A stretch of 49,333 bases of DNA, taken from assembly GCA_023433265.1 (NCBI GenBank), contig JAEZDR010000179.1:1-49333 (forward strand), in the 5' to 3' direction. The DNA is from Bacteroidota bacterium (GTDB lineage: Bacteria; Bacteroidota; Bacteroidia; Chitinophagales; Chitinophagaceae). Each line of letters begins with the position of its first letter. The first letter of the stretch is position 1. Below the pieces are notes generated by a model. It was not told where the DNA came from. It made no database searches and was given only the letters and a program-made list of their open reading frames with translations. The position numbers were made by a program, and so were the translations under genes. Shown here piece by piece: positions 15,446 through 23,972 of the stretch.

Positions 15446-16264
15446 ATGAGTAAATATTTATTGAGTGTGTTGGTTTTGCTTGTTGGTGCTAATTTGAATG
15501 CTCAGCAGGATAAGAATACTAGTGAGCAAAGCGTTGTTCTTCAAGACTCATTATTGAAAATAAGCTTACATCAGTCCCGGCAGAACATGCTGCAGCTAAT
15601 TGAGCAACAGAAAGGTAGAATACAAATTAATGAACCTGCCTATAGTTCTGCAATTAATCATGGATTTCTCGAAAGCATTTATTTTAACGACACCGGTTTT
15701 GTATTCATATGCAAGGACAATAGGAAATTCATGGTTGAGTTTGAGGAAATGATTGACTTTAAATATAAAGTCTACGAAGTAAGCAATGTGTCAAGCGGAG
15801 TACAAGAATACAAAATGCCCCTGGGACGCATTATTTTATCTGTCGCTTTCGACAAACATCCTTTACAAATATTGAGGTCGAAGTTTATAGATATGCAATC
15901 GATCGCAAATGAGCTGCATTTTAAATTCCCGGCTTTTCAAGCCCATGCTGCAACAAGCAGTGGGATAATGCATGACGAAGCAACGTTGCCTGAAGAAGTC
16001 CGAAAACAAATCGTATTGGCTGAAACATTCACCCGCCTCTATGAATATGATAAGGCAATCCTTGCGAATTATAGAATCATTGCATTAAGCGACACTGTTT
16101 ATCCTGATGCTTATTTCAATGTTGCAATACTATTGGCTGAAACTGGGCGGTTAAGATCTGCGATATGTAACATGCAAAAATATTTGCTCCTCAAACCGGG
16201 GGGAAAGGATGAAAAGTACTGCAGAGAAAAGATGGAAGAATGGACGATTATTTTGAACAATTAA
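15446..16264 (+). CDS. Exported TPR-like protein of unknown function (paralogue 2)
   Basis: A 272-residue protein with a signal peptide (residues 1-19, ending NLNAQ). Its layout matches the preceding gene: a beta-rich domain (GFLESIYFNDTGFVFICKDNRKFMVEF), then TPR-like helices (ETFTRLYEYDKAILANYRII and YPDAYFNVAILLAETGRLRSAICNMQKYLLLKPGG). Shared C-terminal positions (YPD.Y.N.A.L.A......AI..M..YL.L.PG) show the two are paralogues that have diverged strongly. Nine bp separate it from the next gene. Function unknown; TPR repeats usually mediate protein-protein contact. Confidence 0.65.
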   Translation: MSKYLLSVLVLLVGANLNAQQDKNTSEQSVVLQDSLLKISLHQSRQNMLQLIEQQKGRIQINEPAYSSAINHGFLESIYFNDTGFVFICKDNRKFMVEFEEMIDFKYKVYEVSNVSSGVQEYKMPLGRIILSVAFDKHPLQILRSKFIDMQSIANELHFKFPAFQAHAATSSGIMHDEATLPEEVRKQIVLAETFTRLYEYDKAILANYRIIALSDTVYPDAYFNVAILLAETGRLRSAICNMQKYLLLKPGGKDEKYCREKMEEWTIILNN

Positions 16265-16273
16265 ATCCTGAGA

Positions 16274-17527
16274 ATGAAAACGATAGCTATGATCGTGCTG
16301 CTTGTCGCTAGCTTCTCACCAGATCGAAGCATTTGTCAGTCGGCAATCGGCCAACTCGAGAACATAACGGGTCAGAAGATAAACCGCTATAACACTTCAG
16401 GTTCTTCGGGAGCAAGTATGGATGCTATGGTTTCCGGTATGGTTACCCAAAGTCTTCTCCAGGCACTTTTTAGTGGAAATAGTCGAAGCAGTGTACCAAA
16501 AGTACAAGTAAAGACGGCTACTCAAACGTTGATGGTTAGTATAGCGGGAGAAGTTGCAGGGGTAGAACAGCAACTAAGAATTGATAAGTATAACCGGCTC
16601 ATGAAAACATATAAGTTTAGGAATAACGCTGTGGCTGTGAAGTATATATCCCTTTCGGAAAAGCAGGAACAGTTTCGACGTGAAAAGGAGGCAGCCTGTA
16701 GAGCCGCGCAGAAGGAAATAGAAAGACTGAACATTATGAAGGTTCGATTCCAGGAGCAACTGGTTGGCATGCGGAAGCTTGCTGAAGATATCGAGATGTA
16801 CAAACGGGAGTTTAACCATCTTGGAGATTCCGCTATGAAAGGATTTGTGGACAATATTCTTGATGTGTTGCCGGTAGACATTATGGAAAATAATGCGAAA
16901 TCGGTTTTACAAGCCGCTACTCTTGCCAAAGACAAAGCAGAAGGGGCAAGGTTGCTTTCCGAAGCAACACGCTTGGGCGCTGAACTATCCAAAACAAAAC
17001 AGTTAAATGCAGCTACCAACTTACTTCTGCAAAACGCCGGCAAAAAGAATATTGAAGACAAGGATATAAGCCAGGTGATTTTGTGCAATGAAAACTTTAT
17101 GAATACCGGAGTATTGGTGGAAGAACTTGCGCCGCTTGCTGGAGACAAATACAATGAAATAGTTAAGTTGTTCGGGAAGACCTTGCAGTTCTCCGGTGGT
17201 GCTCTCAAAATACATGACGATTTGGTTGCCGGGGAAAACAGTTTTACATGGGAAAAAGCCGGAATGACCGTACAAAACATTATTAGTATTGCTGGGCAGT
17301 TTAGTCCTCTTGTTAGAATTACAAATGCTGGAGAACAGTTATTGGAAAAGACTGCTTTCACCGCTATTGCAGAGTATGCAGGCCACCAGGTGAGCACATC
17401 AATATCGCAAAATGAAAAGGCCCGTCAGTATTTGAATGATAAAATACAGGAGATAGATAATAGAATAAGAGTACAGGAACAAATAGTTAATGACTATAAG
17501 AAAATACAACCTGCGGGTTGCCATTAA
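16274..17527 (+). CDS. Large helical exported protein of unknown function
   Basis: A 417-residue protein with a signal peptide (about residues 1-22, ending SICQ). After a Gly/Ser/Met-rich segment (SGSSGASMDAMVSGMVTQ) it is almost all helix. Coiled-coil-like regions lie near 125-185 (EKQEQFRREKEAACRAAQKE) and at the C-terminus (NDKIQEIDNRIRVQEQIVNDYKK). The middle (AATLAKDKAEGARLLSEATRL) is Ala-rich. No catalytic motif or known family was recognised. It is the last full gene of the four-gene operon and could be its structural component, but that is a guess. Confidence 0.6.
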   Translation: MKTIAMIVLLVASFSPDRSICQSAIGQLENITGQKINRYNTSGSSGASMDAMVSGMVTQSLLQALFSGNSRSSVPKVQVKTATQTLMVSIAGEVAGVEQQLRIDKYNRLMKTYKFRNNAVAVKYISLSEKQEQFRREKEAACRAAQKEIERLNIMKVRFQEQLVGMRKLAEDIEMYKREFNHLGDSAMKGFVDNILDVLPVDIMENNAKSVLQAATLAKDKAEGARLLSEATRLGAELSKTKQLNAATNLLLQNAGKKNIEDKDISQVILCNENFMNTGVLVEELAPLAGDKYNEIVKLFGKTLQFSGGALKIHDDLVAGENSFTWEKAGMTVQNIISIAGQFSPLVRITNAGEQLLEKTAFTAIAEYAGHQVSTSISQNEKARQYLNDKIQEIDNRIRVQEQIVNDYKKIQPAGCH

Positions 17528-17550
17528 TTAAACATTTAAAACTAACTACC

Positions 17551-17595
17551 ATGGAAAATGAATGGGATAAGTATCAAGAGCAATTTTTCTTATAA
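17551..17595 (+). CDS. Possible 14-residue peptide
   Basis: A tiny open frame, MENEWDKYQEQFFL, begins 23 bp after the helical protein and ends 21 bp before the next gene. The leader ACTAACTACC before its ATG resembles other starts in the window. It may be a real peptide, a gene remnant or chance; nothing beyond position supports it. Confidence 0.2.
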   Translation: MENEWDKYQEQFFL

Positions 17596-17616
17596 ACATC
17601 ACCTTAAAAAATTGGT

Positions 17617-19719
17617 ATGAAAAAAATATACACATTCTTGGGAGGGTCGCTTTTTGTAACAGCCACATTTGCGCAGGTAACCCAGCTTACCTCTAATATG
17701 GCAATACAAGGCGGCATATCAGATAATAACAGAGTTTTTTTTGCAAGCGGAACCGGGGCAGCAGGCAGTACTGACGGCACCGTAGGAGGCACTATTGCGC
17801 TTGGGCAATTTGTCTCGAATCCTAAAGCTGCTTTCTTCAATGGCAGCTTATTCTTTAATGGATGGTCGCCGGCAAATGGAATTGAGCTTTGGAAAAGCGA
17901 CGGCACGATAGCGGGCACTATGATGGTGAAAGATATTAACGTTGGAGTAAGCAGCTCAGACCCTGGCAGTAATACAAGCGACAATGGAAATATGCAGGTT
18001 GTAGGGAATACCCTTTTTTTTACAGCTACTACTGCTGCTGAAGGGCATGAACTCTGGAAGTCGGATGGTACAACAGGCGGAACTGTATTGGTTAAAGATC
18101 TCGTTGCAGGTCCGGGAAGTCCATCTATTAGGTTCACCAGGCCAAATGGAAACAACTGGTTAGGCAATAGTTTGTTTTTTGTGGTTGATAACGGAGGAGG
18201 TAGTCTCGCATTGTGGAAGAGTGACGGCACCGATGGTGGCACAATGATGTTGAAGAACTTTACCGCAGCAGGCTCTGCCTTCGGATATGAGTTTGTGGCA
18301 ATTGGCTCGAGCCTTTTCTTTCAGGCAAATGATGGAACAAATGGAGCGGAGCTGTGGAAAACAGATGGAACTGTGGCAGGAACAACTATGTTGAAAGATA
18401 TGAACCCGGGAGCTGGTCATTCATTCAATGTTGACAACCATTTCGATTACCAGGTTATGGGAGGCAAGCTATATTTCACCACAACTTCAGCTAACGGTAA
18501 TCTTTGGGTAAGTGATGGAACCTCTGCCGGAACCCAGCTTGTTTTCAATTTCAATAATGCTCACCTCCGGCATTCCGTTATTTTGAACAACAAGATTTAT
18601 TTTGCTGCTGAGCCTTCAAGTGGAAGCAATGCTGGTACTGAACTCTGGGAGTCTGACGGCACAAGCGCCGGAACCATGATGCTGAAAGACATAAACCCCG
18701 GCGCCAACCATTCAGATCCGGGTATATTACTACCGCCAAAGCCCGCCACAACTTCAGACGCTTATGATCAGTTTATTTTACCCGGCAATAAGTTTATATT
18801 TTTTGCTGACGATGGCGTGCATGGAAGGGAATTGTGGGTAAGTGATGGCACCACGGCAGGTACTGGTTTGCTAAAAGATGTAAATCCGGGTGTAGGATCT
18901 TCCTACATCGGTGTTGATAGTACTTATTCCGGTATATTCTTTACAGGTACAGCGGCTTATCTGGACCTTAATGATGGTACAAATGGATATGAGCTGTGGA
19001 AGTCTGATGGAACAGTTGCAGGCACCACAATGGTGGCAGATATCAATCCGGGTAGTGCAGGGTCCAATCCCAACTTCCTGGGCATGGTTAATAGGAGTAT
19101 CCTGATATTCCAGGCACGATCAACTGCAGGAACGCTTGAATTGTTCCGGTTAAACGGATTGGTTACAGCTTTCCCGGTTAAGCTCACTGAGTTTACAGCG
19201 GCAAAGCTTGATGGAAAAGTCTTGCTGCAATGGGTTACTGCCGACGAGACTAATACCAGTCACTTCAATATTCAGCGGAGTGCTAACGCATGGGATTTCG
19301 AAACGATAGGTAAGATAGATGCAATCGGAGGCATTGGGGTACCGGAGTCTTACTATTTCGCAGATGAACTGTACAATAGAAATTTAAAAAGGTTCTTCTA
19401 CCGCCTGGAAATTGTAGATAAGGACGGAAGTAAAACTTACAGTGAGGTGCGTGCTGTAGAACAGGACAATCAAAAAAGCTCCTTTGTAATACTTCCTAAC
19501 CCTGTTCACGACGATGCTACTATTCAATTGGTTAACATTAGCGGGGATATCGAGCTGAAAGTGGTTAATATGGCTGGCCAGGTACTGGTTAAGTATAGCA
19601 GGAATATTCAGCCCGGAAACCTACTAAGCATTGCAACCGGCGCACTTACGTCGGGAGTTTATATCATCAGCATTGAGTATAATGGAGTTGTACTAAGCAG
19701 GCAAATGATAAAGCAATAG
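17617..19719 (+). CDS. ELWxSDGT-repeat secreted protein with T9SS sorting domain
   Basis: A 700-residue secreted protein. A signal peptide (residues 1-19, ending TFAQ) is followed by eight or more repeats built around ELWxSDGTxxGTxxxKDxNPG, spaced about 50-65 residues, probably forming a beta-propeller-like or hyalin-like structure. After the repeats comes an FPVKLTEFTAAKLDGKVLLQW domain, common before sorting signals. A type A T9SS C-terminal domain ends the protein (FVILPNPVHDDATIQL ... GVYIISI ... SRQMIKQ), so it should cross the outer membrane by type IX secretion and be attached or released. Possible roles are adhesion or matrix binding; none is proven by sequence. Confidence 0.85.
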   Translation: MKKIYTFLGGSLFVTATFAQVTQLTSNMAIQGGISDNNRVFFASGTGAAGSTDGTVGGTIALGQFVSNPKAAFFNGSLFFNGWSPANGIELWKSDGTIAGTMMVKDINVGVSSSDPGSNTSDNGNMQVVGNTLFFTATTAAEGHELWKSDGTTGGTVLVKDLVAGPGSPSIRFTRPNGNNWLGNSLFFVVDNGGGSLALWKSDGTDGGTMMLKNFTAAGSAFGYEFVAIGSSLFFQANDGTNGAELWKTDGTVAGTTMLKDMNPGAGHSFNVDNHFDYQVMGGKLYFTTTSANGNLWVSDGTSAGTQLVFNFNNAHLRHSVILNNKIYFAAEPSSGSNAGTELWESDGTSAGTMMLKDINPGANHSDPGILLPPKPATTSDAYDQFILPGNKFIFFADDGVHGRELWVSDGTTAGTGLLKDVNPGVGSSYIGVDSTYSGIFFTGTAAYLDLNDGTNGYELWKSDGTVAGTTMVADINPGSAGSNPNFLGMVNRSILIFQARSTAGTLELFRLNGLVTAFPVKLTEFTAAKLDGKVLLQWVTADETNTSHFNIQRSANAWDFETIGKIDAIGGIGVPESYYFADELYNRNLKRFFYRLEIVDKDGSKTYSEVRAVEQDNQKSSFVILPNPVHDDATIQLVNISGDIELKVVNMAGQVLVKYSRNIQPGNLLSIATGALTSGVYIISIEYNGVVLSRQMIKQ

Positions 19720-19733
19720 TTGCTAAAGCAAAA

Positions 19734-19764
19734 AGACCTGTACTAATAATACAGGTCTTTTTTT
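19734..19764 (+). terminator. Terminator after the ELW-repeat gene
   Basis: The stem AAGACCTGTA/T-ACAGGTCTT (about 19733-19742 with 19750-19759) is followed by a run of T. The A-run on the left arm makes it work in both directions, serving the converging radical SAM gene too. Confidence 0.85.
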
Positions 19765-19790
19765 GTTTGTGTGTTCAACTATTTAAAATG

Positions 19791-20822
19791 CTATTCTTCC
19801 CATACCTTAAGCCCTTCGCTGCAGTTTGCGCAAATATCAATATTCTTCCTGCTTGTCATTAGTTCTCTTCTAAACTGCTTGTAATTATCATTATTCCATA
19901 CCTCTTTAAAACTCTGCATCTTGAGGTTGCCCAACTGGTGGGTTGCGTCCTTATCAAAGCAGCAGGGTACAACTAATCCGTCCCAGGTTATAACATTAGC
20001 ATGCCAGAGCTTCCAGCAATGATTACTTAGCCCGCTTGCGATCTTCATCTTACCGTCTTTTCCCTTTTTGTAGCGGCTGTATTTTTCAATGGAAGGAATA
20101 AGTTGGTGCGGATCATTCTCATAATCGTAAACCTGCGCGGTTTTAAATCGAACCTGGTCTACTCCTACGTCTGCTGCCAGCTTTTTTACTTCTTCTATTT
20201 GGTGCTCATTTGGTTTTACGACAAGGAATTGGAAGAAAACGAAAGGTGTTTTGCTGTTTAGCTCCTTCTTCCATTTCACTATGTTTCTGGCTCCCTCTAT
20301 TACTTTCTCAAGCTTGCCGCCAACGCGATAGCTCTGGTAAACATCCTGCGTTGTGCCGTCTATTGATATAATTAGCCTGTCAAGGCCACTTTCAACGGTT
20401 TTCTTTGCAGCTTCGTCTGTAAGGTAGTGTGCATTGGTAGAAGTGGCCGTATAAATGCCTTTACTGCTTGCATACTTTACCATATCGAGGAAGTTCTTAT
20501 TCAGGTAGGGTTCTCCCTGGAAATAGAATATCAGGTACAGTAGTTCTTTATGTATCTCGTCGATGGTGCGCTTGAAGAAGCTTTCTTCCAACATGCCGGT
20601 CGGCCTTGTAAATGCCCTCATGCCACTGGGGCATTCCGGGCAGCGAAGATTACACGAGGTAGTAGGCTCAAACGAAACAGAAACGGGGTAACCCCATTGA
20701 ACGGGCTTTTTCATCCATTTTGAAACTGTGTAACTGCTATACACTTTCACCGCATTTACAATGCGCTTTGGTGTAAGCTTGCTCAGCAGGTTAACACTAT
20801 CATTCCAATTGAAATAAGCCAT
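19791..20822 (-). CDS. Radical SAM/SPASM enzyme
   Basis: A 343-residue radical S-adenosylmethionine protein. The [4Fe-4S] cluster motif CNLRCPEC gives Cys57, Cys61 and Cys64. It is followed by GEPYLN and a TIM-barrel core (LDRLIISIDGTTQDVYQSYR). The C-terminus has a SPASM-type auxiliary cluster region with cysteines in SNHCWKLW, VPCCFDK and DICANCSEG. Such enzymes modify peptides, proteins or cofactors. No precursor peptide, sulfatase or PQQ gene lies nearby, so the substrate is open. It is divergent from the M1 peptidase gene with about 95 bp between them. Confidence 0.85.
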   Translation of the reverse strand: MAYFNWNDSVNLLSKLTPKRIVNAVKVYSSYTVSKWMKKPVQWGYPVSVSFEPTTSCNLRCPECPSGMRAFTRPTGMLEESFFKRTIDEIHKELLYLIFYFQGEPYLNKNFLDMVKYASSKGIYTATSTNAHYLTDEAAKKTVESGLDRLIISIDGTTQDVYQSYRVGGKLEKVIEGARNIVKWKKELNSKTPFVFFQFLVVKPNEHQIEEVKKLAADVGVDQVRFKTAQVYDYENDPHQLIPSIEKYSRYKKGKDGKMKIASGLSNHCWKLWHANVITWDGLVVPCCFDKDATHQLGNLKMQSFKEVWNNDNYKQFRRELMTSRKNIDICANCSEGLKVWEE

Positions 20823-20917
20823 GGTGCAAAATAGCCCTTAACCCTAACATTTTGGAGCAGTAACTGCTGTTTTACTTAAAAATGGCAAAAGCCATGTTTA
20901 TATTAAATTGCATCTAT

Positions 20918-22837
20918 ATGAAAGCGGCGTTTTACATGGCAATGTTACTGGCATACTATCCTGTTGCCGCGCAAATCCTGCATCCATCACAATCTGAAGG
21001 TGCCCATTACAAGAAAATAAAGAATGTTTCCAAGACAGGAACCTATGCGTCTGATAATTTCACAGTCCACTTTTACCGCTGCGATTGGACTGTTTCACCA
21101 ACGGTGAGGCATATCTCAGGTAACGTTACCGCCCATATTATTGCTACAAAGCCAGCTTCCACTATTATTTTCGATCTAAGAAGCGAACTTAAAGTGGATA
21201 GCATTAAGAAGGGAGCTACTCACCTTGCTTTCAATCATTCTCCCTACCATCAGCTAATTATAACGCTTCCTACTCCTCTTTCTGCGGGAGCTATGGATTC
21301 GCTTACTATTTATTATGAGGGCGTACCGCCTAATGTAGGGTTTGGTAGCTTTATCAAGGAAGAACATGCGGGTGTACCGGTAATCTGGACGTTAAGCGAA
21401 CCGTACGGTGCCCGTTCCTGGTGGCCTTGCCGGGATGGACTCGATGACAAGGCCGATAGCATAGATATAACGATTACTACCCAAATACCTTTTGTTGTAA
21501 GTTCTAACGGTAAACTTGTACTTGAGGAAGAATTCAATGCCACACGGCGGTACCATTTCCAGCATCGTTACCCTATTGCCTCCTACCTTGTTGCATTTGC
21601 TGTAACAAACTACCAGATGTTGTCGTCAACAGTAAATATCAATGGGAGCCAAATGCCATTTGTCAATTATGTGTACCCTGAAAACTTAGCAGAGTGGCAA
21701 ACATCAGCAGGACAGGTGCTGCAGAGCATGGAGCAATGTAACCAGTGGTTTGGTCCCTACCCGTTTTACAAGGAAAAGTATGCGCAAACTCAGTTTTCCT
21801 GGGGAGGAGGAATGGAGCACCAAACCAATTCGTTTATAACAGGTACTGATAGGTATCTCATGGCGCACGAACTTGTTCACCAGTGGTTTGGTGACAAAAT
21901 TACCTGTGCCACCTGGCAGGAGTTGTGGCTGAATGAAGGTTTTGCCGTTTATTTTGGTGACCTTGTATTTAAAAATATTGACCCTACTTATTACCGATCT
22001 TTATTAGCAACCCAACATGCTAATGTAGTGTCAGTGCCGGGAGGATCTGTTTGGGTAGACGATACCACCAACCTTAACCGGTTGTTTAGTGGCCGTTTAA
22101 CCTACGATAAAGGAGGCTATCTCCTGCGAATGTTGAACCTTACAATGGGCGATTCAGCTTTCCTGCTTGCTATCAAAAACTACGTTAATGATCCGAAACT
22201 GGCATATGGTTTTGCCACCACAAAGCAGTTGCAGCAACACCTGGAGGCTGTGCATGGAAAACCTTTGCAGTACTTTTTCGACCAATGGTTTTACGGGCAG
22301 GGGCATCCTTCATTCCAAATTAACTGGCGCCAGGACTACTCTCAGGAGGTAACGCTTCAAATAAACCAAACTACATCGCATAGCTCGGTTCCTTTTTTCA
22401 AAATGCCGGTACCTGTGACTTTGAAAAAGGATGGGAAAGTGGCAAAGTATGTTGTATTTGTCGATAGCCAGGACCAGGAAGTTAAGCTGAACCCTGGATT
22501 CTTTGCTGATTCCTTGTTGGTGGACGAAGAACTGGAAATACTTAGCAGTAATAATGTTATTAAGAACCAACCGATTGTTCCACCTGCTACAACCAGGATA
22601 TTTCCTAATCCCGTGGGCAGTGTGCTTTACATACATTTTGATGCAGCTACAACCGGCCATTTGGTTCTAAGGCTCACTAATACCCTCGGGCAACAGGTCA
22701 TGAAAAAGGACCTTCACCTTAACACAGGGGGACAACTTATAGAACTACCACTGCAATATCTTGCAAGAGGCATTTACCATCTCACTTTATTTGATGCTAA
22801 CGGTAATGCGGTGTTGAAAGAAAAGATAATGAGGTAA
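20918..22837 (+). CDS. M1-family aminopeptidase with T9SS sorting domain
   Basis: A secreted zinc metallopeptidase of 639 residues from ATG 20918, the start that gives the cleanest signal peptide (MKAAFYMAMLLAYYPVAAQ); in-frame ATGs at 20882 and 20894 are alternatives. The zinc motif is intact: His317, Glu318 and His321 in HELVHQW, with Glu340 in NEGFA. The exopeptidase motif normally written GAMEN reads GGMEHQ, so the Asn is replaced. The C-terminus is a type A T9SS domain (RIFPNPVGSVLYIHFD ... LARGIYHLTLFD). It should act outside the cell on peptides. Confidence 0.9.
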   Translation: MKAAFYMAMLLAYYPVAAQILHPSQSEGAHYKKIKNVSKTGTYASDNFTVHFYRCDWTVSPTVRHISGNVTAHIIATKPASTIIFDLRSELKVDSIKKGATHLAFNHSPYHQLIITLPTPLSAGAMDSLTIYYEGVPPNVGFGSFIKEEHAGVPVIWTLSEPYGARSWWPCRDGLDDKADSIDITITTQIPFVVSSNGKLVLEEEFNATRRYHFQHRYPIASYLVAFAVTNYQMLSSTVNINGSQMPFVNYVYPENLAEWQTSAGQVLQSMEQCNQWFGPYPFYKEKYAQTQFSWGGGMEHQTNSFITGTDRYLMAHELVHQWFGDKITCATWQELWLNEGFAVYFGDLVFKNIDPTYYRSLLATQHANVVSVPGGSVWVDDTTNLNRLFSGRLTYDKGGYLLRMLNLTMGDSAFLLAIKNYVNDPKLAYGFATTKQLQQHLEAVHGKPLQYFFDQWFYGQGHPSFQINWRQDYSQEVTLQINQTTSHSSVPFFKMPVPVTLKKDGKVAKYVVFVDSQDQEVKLNPGFFADSLLVDEELEILSSNNVIKNQPIVPPATTRIFPNPVGSVLYIHFDAATTGHLVLRLTNTLGQQVMKKDLHLNTGGQLIELPLQYLARGIYHLTLFDANGNAVLKEKIMR

Positions 22838-22853
22838 GAAGAAGGTGAATGAC

Positions 22854-23903
22854 CTAATCTTTAATCGTAACAATTCTCTTCCGCGATGATTCCCTGTGTA
22901 AGATTTCGCCCGGTAATACAAAGGTTTCATAGTCCTTGATAGGTCGCTTGCTTTCTACAATCTTTAATAAAGATTCGGCTGCCAGCTTACCCATTTCAAA
23001 GGCAGGTTGATGCACAACGGATAGGGAAGGGGATAACAAATCAGTCAGGTCCAGGTTACTGAAGCCCAGCAACCCTAGTTCGTCTGGTATGGACACTTTG
23101 TGCTTCCTGCAATACCGCAATATGTTGGTGGTGAGCTTATCTGATGAAGCAAAAACTGCATCTATGCCCGGCTTCAGCCTTAATGCAGCATTCATAGCGT
23201 CTTCCACTTCCTGGTAAACAAGACCGCCGTGACGCGCATAAAACATAAGGCGGTCTTCGAATGGTAGCTTGTTGTCTTCAAGCGCTTTGCGGTATCCTGC
23301 TACCCGCTCCTGGGTAATGGATAAGTACTCCGCATTCGCCAGGTGTGCTATTCGTTTATAGCCGTTCCTGATTAATTGGGTTGTAGCATTGTAAGCTGTC
23401 TTGAAATTATCAAAGCAGATTTTAAAAGTATCGAGCTCGTTGATAATCCTGTCGAAGCACACGAAGGGCAGGCCTTTTGAGTGAAGGTCTTCGATGAGGG
23501 AAACGTCTTTAGTTTCGGAAGAAATAGAAATCAGGATACCATCCACACTCCTGGATGCGAGGTAGTTGATGGCCGACATTTCTTTATCAAACGACTCTTT
23601 ACTCTGTGCGATGATTACATTATAGCCACGGTCGTGAGCTACCGACTCTATTCCATCGATGGCCTGGCTAAAAAAAGAGTTAGCTATTTCGCTTATAATG
23701 ACACCAATAGAACGACTTCTCTTTTCTTTTAAACTTAACGCAATGGGATTGGGCCTGTAATTAATCTGTTTTGCATAGGCAAGTACCCGGTCTTTTGTTT
23801 CAGGGCTTATCTCATAACTATCCCTCAGCGCCCGGCTAACCGTGGAGGTGGAAAGTCCTAATGCCTTGGCAATGTCTTTTATAGTTACAGCTTCAAACTT
23901 CAT
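22854..23903 (-). CDS. LacI-family transcriptional regulator
   Basis: A 349-residue repressor-type regulator. The helix-turn-helix is at about residues 6-27 (VTIKDIAKALGLSTSTVSRAL), followed by the hinge helix (YRPNPIALSLKEKRS). The periplasmic-binding-protein-like sensor domain follows (SIGVIISEIANSFFSQAIDGIE, VDGILISIS, LGLLGFSNLDLTDLLSP). The family usually binds sugars or nucleosides. It lies directly downstream of the pectate lyase gene on the same strand, separated by a hairpin, so control of pectin or other glycan use is a reasonable but unproven guess. Confidence 0.9.
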   Translation of the reverse strand: MKFEAVTIKDIAKALGLSTSTVSRALRDSYEISPETKDRVLAYAKQINYRPNPIALSLKEKRSRSIGVIISEIANSFFSQAIDGIESVAHDRGYNVIIAQSKESFDKEMSAINYLASRSVDGILISISSETKDVSLIEDLHSKGLPFVCFDRIINELDTFKICFDNFKTAYNATTQLIRNGYKRIAHLANAEYLSITQERVAGYRKALEDNKLPFEDRLMFYARHGGLVYQEVEDAMNAALRLKPGIDAVFASSDKLTTNILRYCRKHKVSIPDELGLLGFSNLDLTDLLSPSLSVVHQPAFEMGKLAAESLLKIVESKRPIKDYETFVLPGEILHRESSRKRIVTIKD

Positions 23904-23914
23904 TGGGTGTGAAA

Positions 23915-23950
23915 AGTTAAGCCCGAATATACATACACTCGGGCTTAACT
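23915..23950 (-). terminator. Hairpin between pectate lyase and LacI genes
   Basis: A perfect 12-bp stem, AGTTAAGCCCGA/TCGGGCTTAACT (23915-23926 with 23939-23950), with a 12-nt loop. On the minus strand it is followed by TTTTCAC, a short T tail, so it may be a weak terminator of the lyase gene; it is also near the LacI gene start and could be an operator. Confidence 0.55.
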
Positions 23951-23972
23951 AAAACTTCAATATATAGAAAGG

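Noticed and set aside
16522..17397. 291-residue minus-strand frame opposite the helical protein
   Set aside because: It is antisense to a gene with a signal peptide and operon context, and its sequence is Ser/Phe-rich shadow type.
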